This document shows positions 13,769 to 27,003 of a stretch of DNA of 64,000 bases, piece after piece (the stretch's first letter is position 1; each line of letters opens with the position of its first letter). The stretch is from Dirofilaria immitis (Eukaryota; Nematoda; Chromadorea; Rhabditida; Onchocercidae). The position numbers and the translations under genes were made by a program. The stretch lies in the NCBI GenBank assembly GCA_024305405.1, contig JAKNDB010000103.1, positions 1,488,001 to 1,552,000 of the forward strand, in the 5' to 3' direction. The notes below the pieces were generated by a model, which was not told where the DNA came from, made no database searches, and was given only the letters and a program-made list of their open reading frames with translations.

Positions 13769-16700
13769 TTCTTCAATTTATAATTTAAATGTTCAATTTT
13801 ATTATCATGAATTTGGAGATCAAATATTTGAGATTGAAGCATTAAAACAGGAAGATTTGAATGAATAACCTATTATTCTAATCAATCTCATTTTTCAAGT
13901 ACATGTTAATTAATTAGGCGGAACTTTTTGATATATCAATACTGCAATTCTCGATCCATTTGAATAGTGTCTTCTTATACGGATAACCCTTTTATCTCGA
14001 TAATGGGCTGTAGTTTACAACGCATTAATTATATAAAGAATTTAGTTATCAGACCAATATCAAAATAATCCTCAAGAATGTCCCTTGTTTTGTCTGCATA
14101 TTCAGAAACAATAGTGATATTGCATTTGAGAAGGAAATTAAATAGCGCTGATTTGCCAAAACTTGGTTTAATAGTTATAACAATAGGTAAATTCTCATGC
14201 AACCTTTCACCTCATCTATTATCATTTAAATATTCTTATATTCACTTCACAAAAGTAAATAATAGGAGACGGATAATGTTTATATTCTTTTAATCCATTA
14301 ATATTTCAAACAATTAATATAAAATATCAACAGTTAATAAAGCAAAGTTTATGTGTATTGTATTGTTTAACTGTTAATATTTAAGATTGAAAGATAAGAG
14401 AAGAAAGGTTTCTGTATTGAGGCATAAATATATAATTGATTTGTTTTAAAAAATATTAAATAAAATAATTATTATAATATTATACAAAATGATTCAATCA
14501 TTTTGTCATAATTATATTAAAAATATTTCGATTTTATCGATAACTAAAAAGCACTCAGACTTTTTCATTCAAAAAGAACTTGTTGACCAAGCGCATAAAA
14601 TTAAAAATATTATTCAGAGCTTTGAAGATTATGTTCTAGATCATGAAGAGAATTTTTAGAATTACTCTGTTATGTTTATTCATTAGGCCTAGCTTATTCT
14701 ATACAGTGAATCAATTAAAATATTCTATTCCAACTGGTGATTAGAACTATTTGTAATTTTGTCTTTGTTAGACCAAGAATTTCAAAGCTTCTGGGGTCTG
14801 CTTGCATATATCTGCTTGTATATATAAATATAATATATATATATATATATGTATATCTTATTCACTTAAAACCTTCGAGGCACTTTAGAACGCCAAACAT
14901 TCGAGCCGGATTATTCAAAAATTTTCGAATTCAAAATTTTCAGCAACACATGTGGAAGATACTAAAGCACGCGTTTTTTATTATACCTTTTTGAAATTTG
15001 TTTTAAGCACATCATCAAGGACAACATTAGGTTATCATTAAATCTCTGATGAATCATAAATTATTTTTAAACAATTATCCAATGATTCATGGTGCAACGA
15101 GAAAAAAAGTTTAGATGTCACTTAATCCTCGTTATAGCCAGCATAACACGATGGGAATTTTAGAAAGAATTGAATAAATTGATATCAAAAAAAAAAATCA
15201 AAATGGTATTAAACAATAAAACACCAATTTACGGTTGGTATGCCATAACGAAATTTTAAGCTAATGGTACCTAACAATTATTTGATACAACCATTATCCA
15301 GGAATACGAACTAAAAAAGAATTATTAGTCGAGCGAAATAAGCTATTACTTAAAAATAATAGTCCAAGAAAAATATTAGTTATATATATGAATTCAATGG
15401 GTTGACTAGCGGTACAGACAATCGGATGTTCATGAATGCCTAAAAATACTGTGGTATTACTACAGGATATAAGATTCAAGATATCGAACAGTTGTTTCAA
15501 TTTTGAAGAAATCATTATTTTATTGAAAATTAGGAAATTCCTGCTTTTAATTATCAAAAATTTTGCAAATTTCAATAGTTTAATTATCTGCATTTTATTT
15601 TATAAATAAAGCCAATAATATCGAAAATTTCAAATAAAAGTACAGAATAGAAATATTTCGAAAAATTCTCTATATTCTATGCAACATAAGAACAAAACCA
15701 AACGAGATTCTACAAATTAGGATTCTGAGTCCAAAAACGTCCTCAACGTGATATTCCTATGTAGACATAAAATTTCTGACATCAATCAATTAAATGAAGT
15801 AAAAGGTTATATGTGTGATTACTATTTTGAATATATTTGGTATTTCAGTAGTCAGTTTGAAATTATTGTAAACTTATAATTTATATTGCTTGAAATTACA
15901 TCCAACTGACTCTTAAGTTGTAATTATTAATATGATAATTATAATGTAGTTAAAAATATTAAGTATATAATATTAAAGAAATATTTTAAATAAATGAGGT
16001 ACAAGTAAACATGAGAAACCATCCAATGATTTGCATATAATGTTTGCCCTATATTCAGTTAAAATTGAATTAGCATATTCCAAATTTTTCTTATTTAATT
16101 TTGTTTTTGTTTCTTTTTTAAATTTTTATTATAATACATTTCGCATAAGCTAAATGGATATTTCTAATAAATAAAATTTCCATTTTATTTTTATCATTTT
16201 CATAATAAATAACATTAGTTATGTTAATTTTACATTAATTATGTTAATAAAAATATCGATAAAAGAATAAAAATTTATTAATAAATTAATTATTTTTACA
16301 ATTTTTTAAAACAAATTAAAGTTTTAACTGAGCACTTTCTTTCACTTCCTTTTTCCCAATTGAACTTATCTTTTAATTAATTTTATCTACAAATCTTCGA
16401 ATAGCTTTTTAGTAAAGAGGACTGATGAACCTTTTGAAAAGATGATTGACGTCAATCATGATTTTCAATTTCAACAAATCGTTCATCATTTTCAATGAAC
16501 TTCATTTGATTTTATTAGTTGTTTCTGTTTTTCATTTCAAATATTACTAATCAAAAGAGGGAGTTTGATTTGATTTGATATCTAAGCATTTGTTATCAAG
16601 GCATATTCTAAAACTTTTAATTATAATTTCTGCACAATATATAGTGTTAGTTTCTCCGTAACAAAATCCGTTGAGTATTTAATAAAGAAAATCTAAAATA

Positions 16701-17609
16701 ATGTATTCAATACATTGGAAGATTCTTATAGTAATTATCATAGTAATTAATGTTTACTGTAACTATACGATTGATAATTATAGTTTACTGTAGCCATGTG
16801 ATTGGTAATTGGTGTTTACTGCAAATAAGCTAACAGAATGATGTTCATAGCACAAGATAGCTAATGAAAATTATTCTTTTACCATTTTTTTTCTTGTAGA
16901 AGTATTATTTACAGTTATCAAAAACAAAAATTCAACATGACAGTATTAATAAGGCACTAACTTAAAATAATTATCAGAATTCATTTCAGCATCTATCGCA
17001 GAAAGTTTTATTCCTCATTTTCTTAATTGAATTTTCAATTCAGTTCTTGGCGGCTAATAAATCGAGCTCTGTTTCTTTGTTTCCATACGAATTTATTCCA
17101 TATCTGATACGTTTCTCCTAGGAAACATTGAAAACTTCAGTAAATTTTTGTTGAAGAAATTGAATCTTTTATTAGGATTTGATAAGTAAAATTCGAAAAT
17201 ATTTCCAATTCATTGTAAGTTTTAGCAATTTAATAGAAAATAATTTAAAGTGATTCTATCAAATAGTATGTGAATCTTGGAAAAGTACTACAATTAAGTA
17301 TTTAAATTAAAGATTATCACAATAACCTTCACATAATATTATTTCTAAAAGCTTCATGTAATATTATTATCCTTCTGCTCTCTTCTTGTCTTAAAATTTT
17401 CTCATCTTTTTTCTAGCAAACTCTTTATTCTTTTAATTTATAATGTAATTTCACATATTTTATCTTTTATTTTTCAAGACTAATTGCATGATTTACTATT
17501 ATTTTTCTTTCTTACTCAAATATTGGTAATCAATAATCAGAACTGTTTTTAAGCAAAAATTGTTTTCAGAATTAATACATTCGAAGGATTTTTGACAAAC
17601 GAACAAAAC
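13769..17609. other. Intergenic stretch, minus-strand gene 3' flank
   Basis: It lies between two minus-strand genes. It holds a short plus-strand ORF at 14490-14660 (56 residues, HSDFFIQKELVDQAHKIKNI), stop-riddled coding-like text at 15080-15500, and a diverged minisatellite at 16743-16830. TTTATT near 17425 and 17468 (AATAAA on the minus strand) could be poly-A signals for the gene ending at 17610. Confidence 0.4.
16743..16830. repeat. Diverged minisatellite, about 2.7 units of about 31 bp
   Basis: Units share the pattern GTAAT(T)...GTTTACTG...A(C/T)GATTG. TTTACTGTAACTATACGATT, TTTACTGTAGCCATGTGATT and TTTACTGCAAATAAG recur at near-equal spacing. Confidence 0.65.
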
Positions 17610-20600
17610 TTAACTTACATATTTACTCTTTTGATAAAGTATAGTACCAATGAATAATACAGTGAGAAAACAAATGAGCACAACAATAGCAGCAGTTACA
17701 TATAGTTTTTGTCTTGATCGCCTCATCGGTCTACCAATTCCTACTATAACGGAATCTTCGTTTTCATTCTCGACATCGACATGACGAATTAACCGACAAT
17801 AGTGTCGATTTGCTGATGTTCGGAAATATGGACATCCCTGGAAGTATCGATACTATCAAATTTTCGAGAATTTCATTAAAACTTAGGCAAAACTATGACT
17901 GGCATAATGATACATATCATTGATAATCTCCTAATGTCCAGATAATACTCTTCTCTTTCTATTTTCATCATTCGCTTTTTAGCCCACTGATCTTCATTTT
18001 TTTTTGGCAAAAATTCGAAAAATGGAACTTACCATCGATGGACAATAATATGAATCCTGAGAAAGTACAGCTAATGAAAGATTGTAGGAGGGTCCAGTCA
18101 TAAGTCGATTCCATAACCATTTTGTAGCATAAGTATGCCCTTTTCGGCTCAGAAGTGGACGATTTGGAATAAGCAAAGAATATGGATAACGAGATGTAAT
18201 CGTTAACATCGGCAGTGTCAGAAGACCAAATTTTCGTCGCTAAAAATGAATGTAAATTTATAACGATAAAACAAATTGAATTTCAATTAATTCTTTATTG
18301 AAAGCCCAATCAAAAAATAGAATCAGTTCTTATCGACTTCTGACTATATTTACGTTTCAAGTATATAGCTTGATTACCAGTTATTATACAGACCTAATCA
18401 AGGGCTTTCATAGATAATTTGCTCCTTCAATCTATCGCTATCGCTTATCACTAAATAACTGTCGTCACCTTGATATACGGCTGTTCAAAATGGGCCTGTA
18501 ACCGAATAAATGCTTTAGTCCACTCTCTACTTAATTCCTTCATGAATTCATTCGATTTCTCCTTGAAACAATCACAACGAGATCTGGAAAGATATCAAGA
18601 TTGTTAACATTAATTCTAAATCAAATAAATGATAAAATTCTAACGGTAGATGTTAATTGCAAATAATACGCTTAAACAAATTTACTTGAGCAAATTAGTT
18701 TCTCGATGATAGGAGGATGAGACATGAATAGGACCAAGAAGTACTACAAGCGTTTTTGAATGCCTTCATTTAGGATAAGCAATGATTCTAAGAGAGCATT
18801 ATAATCAGGAGCTTGGCAAGCTTGACAAATCTGCAGGAGAAAAAATAATTAATAGATAAAAATAAACTTATCTCGAAGAGTTAACTAATAAATGTAAATA
18901 AATTATAAAATTATAAGATTGGGTATTTCTATTAATGTTTTCATTTAAATTCCAATTATATGTGAGAGGAAGAAAAACAAAAAAACAGGACAGATATGAC
19001 GCTGATCAAACTACTCAATCAGTTTTTAGTGATAGAAAAATTTCTTTCTACCTCTTCAGTACCAATAGTGATAATGACCATTGTCCATTTATCGTTAACA
19101 TTCACTTCGCGTAATGCCTTCAGCCTTTTAACCAATTCTTTTGCCTAAAGATAAAATCATTATTTCAGAGAAAGAAAAACAATAATAAAGTAATAAAGCA
19201 TGACGAATGATATGGATAATCATATATATATAATTTAATTGTAATGTAACTTAAAAAGAACTTCAATTCTCATTAATATGCAAATTAATAACCTGTGAAG
19301 GCATACTGGATGATGAAGCACCACTTTCCGCAACATTTAATTGATGATAAGGTAGCTGAAATTTTGTACCCATACCGTGTGATACACCAATTAATTTATC
19401 GTTAAATTCATTCAATATGTCTGGAATGATTAAAATTGACTCGGAAATCGCAAAACGACTGCGAAAACAATTATGAAAAAATGGAAAAATATGTTCCGCA
19501 GTTTATAATAAGCAAGGAAGAATTGAACAATTAAGTAAATGAATACATAATTAAAATGTAAATACCGAAAAGACATACTGGCAATGGTAACAAGTCCATC
19601 AATGGTTGCATCGCCACCAATTGGGAATGCTGCTCCTCGAAATTCGATGTCCGTTTGAGGCCATAATCCTGTTCCGGTCTATAAAAAGGCTAAAATTGAC
19701 GGTCAATTGATTCTCTGTTATAATTATTTGAATAAATCAATCAAAATATTTGATACGTAATCTCACTTATAAAATAAAACATGAAAGTAACTTCTTTTCA
19801 AGCATCTACTTTAAATTATCTCGAGATTTTCAGTTGATCAATTTGAATTTAGATATTTCGAAAATTGATGTTGAAGTCTCGAAATATCTAACAAATGAAA
19901 ATCTATTCAACGTTATTTTACTGGTTTATCTTGAGCATATTTGTTAGCTTCCCGCTATTTATTTTAGAAATCGTTGATTAATTCATATTATTAATTATAA
20001 AGGAATATAAAAGCATACTGCAAGGGAATCACCCATTGCAGCAATGATTCCAATATCTTCTGGACTCAAATCGCCCGTATCGGTACCAGTCACAAAATCT
20101 TTTTTGATTTTTGGACAACTGAATGTTTTCCTGCTAACGAACGAATTATCAATAATGGAAATAGTATTATTCTGTTGCTCTTCTGAATCTACTGAACCAT
20201 CAATTGATGTTGGTGATAAATTCCAGTCAGTTTCATCATTTCTAAAATTTCACATATGGATATGGTTTCTTCGAAATGCAATCAGTTATTATGAGAAAGA
20301 AAAACTATTAATCTTTCATCCTTCTGGAATTTTTTTCTGAAATTTACTGCCATCAAAATTTACAGAAATGAAGTTATATGAGGAAATAAACATAGAAAAT
20401 AAATAGCTTTTGGAATCTCTGAAGCAGAAATAGATAAACAGCAGGAAAAATAAAAAGCTATGTGCTATTGTCGCTGTTATTATTGACGATCTCGACTTTC
20501 AGTTAAAAGAAAAAGGAAAAATAAACGTAAAATGTAACATACATCTCTCCGTTTACGCTTTTATCACTGGGATCAATCTCTTCCGTTTCCTTTTCTTCAT

Positions 20601-21276
20601 CCTCTTCCGAGCTATCTTTTTCAACGTGAGTGCTATGATCGTCTTTTATCCCGCTATTCTTGAAATGCTTTCCAGATTGTATTATCTCTACAATATGAAG
20701 CGTAAAAATCCTATCTCTAATTATTTTCATTTAAATTACAGGTGATCTAATAACAAGAATGATTAGTATGAACATCAGGCTATGCAACATTTGCGCTACG
20801 GTAATCAAATAAGGTAGCGCATAACATATACTAATGACAATATGGCATTACAAATTCTTTTAACGTGCTTGTAATTCTACGTAATATTTGATGGTACATA
20901 CCTTGTTGAAATGCTGGAATAAATTTTGATTCATCCTCACGATGATCATTCAAAGAATTTTTAGCCTAAAATTATTCAAACAATATAAGGCCAAACAATA
21001 GGTTCTACTCATCACATATCATATTTTACATGATAATTTATTTTATTATAGTTAATTTTGACTTTCAATATTCAAATTACCTTCAATTTCAGATATTAAT
21101 TTAAATTTAAATTAAATTTATATGAAATTATGATAGCCAAATAAATGAAGAACGTAAAAGCAACAAACAGCATTCGATAGTGTATCGATTAAATATGCAG
21201 ATATTCCCGTAACATGTGACAAAAGCGCCAAATAAAGGAGTAACATGCTGCTGTTGCCTATTCCATAAATACTCAT
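17610..21276 (-). CDS. Phospholipase-B-like GDSL protein, probable pseudoenzyme, complete gene
   Basis: Eleven exons on the minus strand: 21276-21169, 20965-20902, 20687-20543, 20241-20019, 19678-19566, 19458-19293, 19144-19052, 18830-18686, 18583-18469, 18239-18033, 17837-17610; about 535 residues. Every junction agrees in phase if one base is restored near 18748. A signal peptide (SSMLLLYLALLSHVTG) leads into a long acidic linker. The lipase domain starts at about residue 165: DLSPEDIGIIAAMGDSLATG (GDSL near 176-179), then FRGAAFPIGGD, and later the family signature GHTYATKWLWNRL and CPSM..CPYFRT. A single transmembrane helix lies at about 506-527, with an 8-residue tail, as in brush-border phospholipase B. 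Block III, normally GGND before Leu-Cys, reads GTEE before Ile-Cys. Block V, normally DCFH, reads NRPL. The family is clear; catalysis is unlikely. A scaffold or lipid-binding role is inference. Confidence 0.88.
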
Positions 21277-21869
21277 TGTCCATTTACTGAAACTTTCTTT
21301 TATTATCAGCTCAATGAAGTACTTAGATTATAAAGATCAGGAATCCTAACTAAAAAACAAATCTTCCAGTATTGATTGGGTAAGTTTTAATTACTTTAAT
21401 AAATGAGGAAATAATTCGGCGAATTTCTTGGATTTCTTAACGCTTATAGTTAAATTTATAAAAAAAAACAGTTGTTAATTGTTTATTTGCACGAATCAGA
21501 TCAATCATACTCGTTAATCGATCAAAATTTGTAAATTCTGTCGAGGATCAAAGTACAATAAAAATGATCGATTAATACGAACAGTTCAATAAATGAAAAT
21601 GGAAATCATTTATGGCCAAGCAAGTTGCATTATTCAAATGGGTGTGCACATCTGTCTGTCTGTCTCTCTGTCTACTTATCTGTCAATGAGACACCATTGA
21701 AATGTTTTGTTTATACAATATGTAAACAAGATGGGAAATTTCATTTTTATTTGGTGTGAGCACTGACTGACTGGTGCAATGATTGATGATCATTCAGATG
21801 ATCAGTCAGTCCTAATCATTGAGAAATATTGATTGAATGAATCGGCGAATGGAAAAGATTCCTCCATTC

Positions 21870-22050
21870 ATCTTTGAAAATTCATATTTCCCGAATAAAA
21901 ATTTCTTTTCAAATATTCATATTCTCGAGATAGAAATTCAACTTCGCAAAATCAAATTTTCAGATGGAAATTTAGCTTCAAAAACTTGTGTTTCCCGGAT
22001 GGAGGATTTAAGTTGTGTTCCCCAGGTGGAGGATTTAGATCGGGAAATTT
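21870..22050. repeat. Degenerate tandem repeat, 27-36 bp units
   Basis: The last two units are the clearest: GTGTTTCCCGGATGGAGGAT and GTGTTCCCCAGGTGGAGGAT, each followed by TTA. Earlier units (ATATTTCCCGAATAAAAATT, ATATTCTCGAGATAGAAATT, AAATTTTCAGATGGAAATTT) share the same plan. The overlapping 81-codon ORF is explained by the repeat and is not called as a gene. Confidence 0.6.
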
Positions 22051-25000
22051 ATATATTCTTCCTTCGATCCATTGATGCCTGATAATAAATATATCAGATA
22101 GAACTTTTGAATATTTTTGCAGAAATTTAAATGAAAAGAAAAGAATGATATGAAAAAAGGGAGAAAATTGCTGCTCAAATTATTCTCTAAAATTTTATAG
22201 TAAAAAAAAAAAGAAAGAAAAAAGTGAGTCATATAGTCTTATAAAAACAGTCTTTGTCAATTTATGTTTCATCCGACAAATTCGCTGTTTCCAAACTATC
22301 ATATAGTTGATTATACGATTCAGTCATTTTTTTTCTTTTTTTATTTTTAAATAAGTCATTTCTAACATTAACTTAATATTTATTAAGTTTATAATTACAA
22401 GGATATTTAAATTTAGCAAAAAAATTTTTGATTATCATTTTGAAATCGTCTCATAGCAAATTAGAAACAGATTCTAATAATTACAATAATATTTATGAAA
22501 ACGATATGGAAATGCTTAATTTAAATCAAATTTCTTAATTTAATTATAGCATTATTTGTTATCAAGTTTTAGATTTTAGGTAAAAGAAAGAACAAACCTA
22601 GCCAGGAATAAACAAATTATCGGAATAAGTTGGATTGTCATTTAAGCATCTGTTTGATAAAAACCATTAAAATTAAATTTAAATCGGTTCAAATCATTTT
22701 GCTTGTTAAATATAAATAAAAATTTTTTCATAAATTTTAAAAATTTGCAAAAAAATTCATTGCAACGAATGTCAATTGCAGAAAATATTTTTATCTAATT
22801 TTTATTAATTAGATTATCAAATGAAATTTAGCAGTGAATAATTTTATTGTTAAATTCATAATAATTGTGCCATTCAATTATATTGAAAATTTTGTTCAAA
22901 AAATTTTTAATTTTTTTGAAGAAAAATTTTTGCATTAATTGAAGTAAGAATATAAGATATTGAAGGATACGGTATTTTGACAATTTATTAGCTGAGAGAT
23001 AGATTAGAAGGAAAAGTGAAAAATCAAAAATATAAACATTTCATATAAATGAAATTGATTGTTGCAGAAATATGAAATATTGGAGGATTGAAGATAGTTT
23101 AACGATCCATTAGTTAAAAGATAAATGAATGGAAAAAAAGAAACAAAGGAGCAAGAATTAAAAAACTCATGATCTTTTGGATGCATATATTTATCATAAA
23201 TTATTATTACTGTATTTGTCTATACATATATATATATATATATATATGTATGATAAATTGATAAGCTATCGAGTGTGATAAATTGTCGAATAGTGAAAAG
23301 AATGAAACTAAAAATGAACAGTTTGTTTTTTTTTTATTTGATTTTCATTTTATATAGTTGGAGCCGGTAAAAATCAAAGGTTTGCAGCAATATTCATTTT
23401 CGCTACAAACTTAATCATCTATGTATCAGTCTATTCATTTAGCGTCAGGTGTTCAATTCATTAAAATTGATATTACACAGTTGTGATGTGTGGGAGAATG
23501 AAAGCCATCAATGATAAGTCAGCCATTTTATATTTTGAGCTCGAGAAGCTCGGAGTTTAAAACTTTATATCTCATTATTTTTAGCATTTCTCGACCAAAA
23601 TTGGCATTCTATTGCAAGATGCAAGAACGGGATAGTAATGATTAATGATATGTGGAAAAACGACAAGCTTTTGTTATCATTTTTTTTTTGAGGGTTCAAA
23701 GTAATTTATTTAAATTTGTAATTCCATAAATGTTATGCAATCTTTAAAAAGAAATAAACCAAACAAAATTCTACAAATTAAAATTTTTTAAACGAATATT
23801 AGAAAAGATGAAGGATAAAAATATGTTTAAAAGATTTTTTCTTCTCATTGAGGAAGATATAATTTCTCCCTTTTTTATGGCAATAAAAATTCTAAAGAAA
23901 TTATCAATTCAGAAACGATGGATAATGTTTGTTAACATATTTGCAAGCTAATATGCATTTTGGTTCCTGCAGCAAACCATCGTAAACAACCGACAAAGAA
24001 AATGGATCAAAGGCGATTGATATTGCAAGAATCGAACTGAAATTTGAAAGGCGAAATTCGAGAAATATGTAGGAACAAATATTTGCATTATTAGTCTATC
24101 AATCATATTTTTTTTCTTTTCAATTATTGCACAATTTAAAAAAATGTTTATTTAAATATGCTAATAGCTAAATAAATTGCATGAAGCTATTAAATATAGG
24201 CTATTAGAAATTGAAATTATCAGATCGTTAATATATCATCTAACCAAGTATTAGTTTATGTAAATTCTGTATTAAATTCTAAAAATTGCTTTAACGAATA
24301 AACCATTATAACCATTAATTAAACCGGTAAACTATTTTGATCATACCTGAATTGAAATATACTTCTAGTAATATATTCCGCCAATTTTTTATTCTGGTAA
24401 TACTTTTGTTATCATGATAATCGTCTGATTACATTCGAGATATCTAATGCATTTTTCATTTATTATTCATTGCTTTTTTTTGTTATTATTGTTTAGTAAA
24501 TGATCGAATTGAGAAAACGTCAGGAATTTTTATATTCAACTGTGAATTTAAGAAGCAACTGTTTCACAAGTTTTTTTCTCTTTTTCAATACATAAAAACG
24601 GTTTAATATCTATTGATAAGTGATAAATAATTAATCGATCTTACACATATATCTTTTACTCTTCCAAAATGATTTCATTAAATAATAAATTAATTAAAAG
24701 AAATTAGAAATTACTATGCGTATCAATGATCTATTTTACTGATTCATTATAGACATATATTATTGATTAGTACAAATCGATCAATGTTGTATAAATATGT
24801 GACGAAATAAGTACTCCAGCAAGTATTGAGTGATATTTTTGATTCTTTTAATAGTTCTTTTAAATATGACTCATTATTTTCTAAAATAAAAATTTTCCTT
24901 CTTTATATAATTTCAAAAGCATGAAAAATTTAATGAATTCTATTTTTACTAATCATTTTATCAATTAGTGCAGTTAATATCAAAAATATGATGACTCATT

Positions 25001-26269
25001 GATTAATTTTTGAAAAATTTCTAAAATAATCTTTATAGACATAAAATGAAATTTAATAATAAAAAAAGAAAATACAAAAATTGAAACTGTTAAATTTATA
25101 TCCCATACACTAATATAATTTTAGACTTTTAATTTTATCATATAACATCGAGTACTACTTTTGAGTAGAAGAGGAAGAGAGAGAGGAGAAAAGGAAGGGA
25201 GAGAGGAAGAAAGAAAGATTAAAAGAGTGAAAAATTCCAACTGTTTTCAACATGCATAGATAAGAATAATAAAATCTCTCTCTCTTATGGCTTCACTTTT
25301 TTTTTTCGAATTTTTTATGGAAAAAGAAAATTAGTTGCTTATTGTGCATTTTCTTTTCTTTTCTTTTTTTTGGTGCCATTCAATTTGTCGGTAAGTAATT
25401 TGAATAGGAAAAAAGCTCTAAATTTGTTTAATTTCCTCGCATTAGTTAGTCACTTTTAGTTTAATAAATTCATATCTCTTCTGTTTTTTTTCTTCTTTAA
25501 TTTTAAAGTTTCAATTATGCTTTAGTGAAATTCAACTTTTTTTTTTTTAATTTATTTATTTCCTAAATCAAATCATTCATCTTTTATCCTTTCATATATA
25601 TATAATAACTTGTCTTTAATTCATCCTGATTTATTCTTATACTTTAAGATTCCTATAATTTAAGGCCTTCAATTTAGTAAATTCCTTGGTATGCATGAAA
25701 TTTATTGCTTGTATAAATCTCAGTTGAAATTAGACCTTAATAATCATAGATGGTAATTAATCCGATTAGGAAATGATAAGATCAAAGAAAGCTGATAATA
25801 AATATTTTGAATTCTTCTCTGTTGAAAAAAAAATTTTTTCTACATTTTATCTCTATTTTAATCAAAATTTTTCTTTTTTTTTGTTGACATTATTTTGTTC
25901 ATTTTGTTAAATTAAAAAGATTTAATTTTTAAATTATTTCAAATTTGTGCTCTCATTCTGAGATATTTTAAATTTAAATGAAAGTTACTGATGTTTTAAT
26001 ATTTCCTTCGCTGATAGCAAACAGGTGGCAATTTTAAGGCTTTTCGAGATCAATTTATAAATGAAATTTATTATAAAATTACGCTTTCTCATTCATTTAT
26101 GCTGGGAAACTATTTTCTTCCTTTCTTTCTTTCTTTATTTTTTCTCTCTCTTTTTCTCCTACTTTTGGTTTATTACCGATTACGAATTTTCCCAAACTTT
26201 TTAACGAATGTTCTCCAATTAAAAGAAAAATCAATTTTACAGAACTAATCCAGGAAAATTTAGTTTTTG

Positions 26270-26615
26270 CACAATCATTTTTCTAATCTGAATTTTTATC
26301 TCAATTTTAATTAAATTTTCAATACCACATGATACTATAAATTTTAATTTTAATTTATTTAAAATTTAAAAAAGCCTATATATTCTTAATTAACTCTCCC
26401 AACTTATACATATATTATCCAAACTTTTGATCGACTATTCTTTTTTCATTTAAATTTCAATCTAAATTTGAATTAAATTTTCAACATTATATAAACGGCA
26501 TATCTTTCAATTTTTATTTATTTTAAAATCAAAAAAATCAATATTTTCTTAATTAACTCCCTTAGCTTATCCATACATATATATTATCAGAATTCCCTTA
26601 TCTTACCCATACATA
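26270..26615. repeat. Old tandem duplication of about 165 bp
   Basis: Two diverged copies, about 26275-26435 and 26440-26615, share in order: AATTAAATTTTCAA, TTTATTT(A/T)AAA, AT(A)TTCTTAATTAACTC, then CTTA..CATATAT(A)TTAT. A further short copy of the last block follows at about 26595-26630. Confidence 0.6.
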
Positions 26616-26864
26616 TATATCATCAGAATCTCTATCGAATTATATCTCAGTTAATATATTGTTGCTTTTAAATATTACACTCTCACATTTCTCCCTCAGC
26701 AATATGCGTAGGCGTGCTTGTTTAAATTGATGTTTGTGTTTTGTGTATGTTTATATATGTATGTTTATGTATGTCATACATGTATGTTTGTTTATTATGT
26801 CGGTGGATTTTATGGATGTCTGTGAATATCTTTTCTATATATATATATGTGTATTTCTCTATGT

Positions 26865-27003
26865 GTGTATGTATATATGTATGTGTGTATGTATGTATGT
26901 ATGTATGTATGTATGTATGTATGTATGTATGTATGTGTGTATGTATGTATGTATGTATGTATGTATGTATGTATGTATGTATGTATGTATGTATGTACGT
27001 ATG
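26865..27003. repeat. (TATG)n tetranucleotide microsatellite
   Basis: About 30 nearly perfect GTAT/TATG units with TGTG interruptions near 26883 and 26935. It produces spurious YVCM/THIH ORFs in several frames and both strands. Confidence 0.95.

Noticed and set aside
15294..15593. Minus-strand ORF of 99 codons
   Set aside because: Hydrophobic, AT-driven composition; the opposite strand is as coding-like, and neither has splice support.
20044..20340. Plus-strand ORF of 98 codons
   Set aside because: It is antisense to the phospholipase-like exon carrying the GDSL motif.
21837..22082. Plus-strand ORF of 81 codons
   Set aside because: It is explained by the degenerate tandem repeat; no splice or poly-A context.
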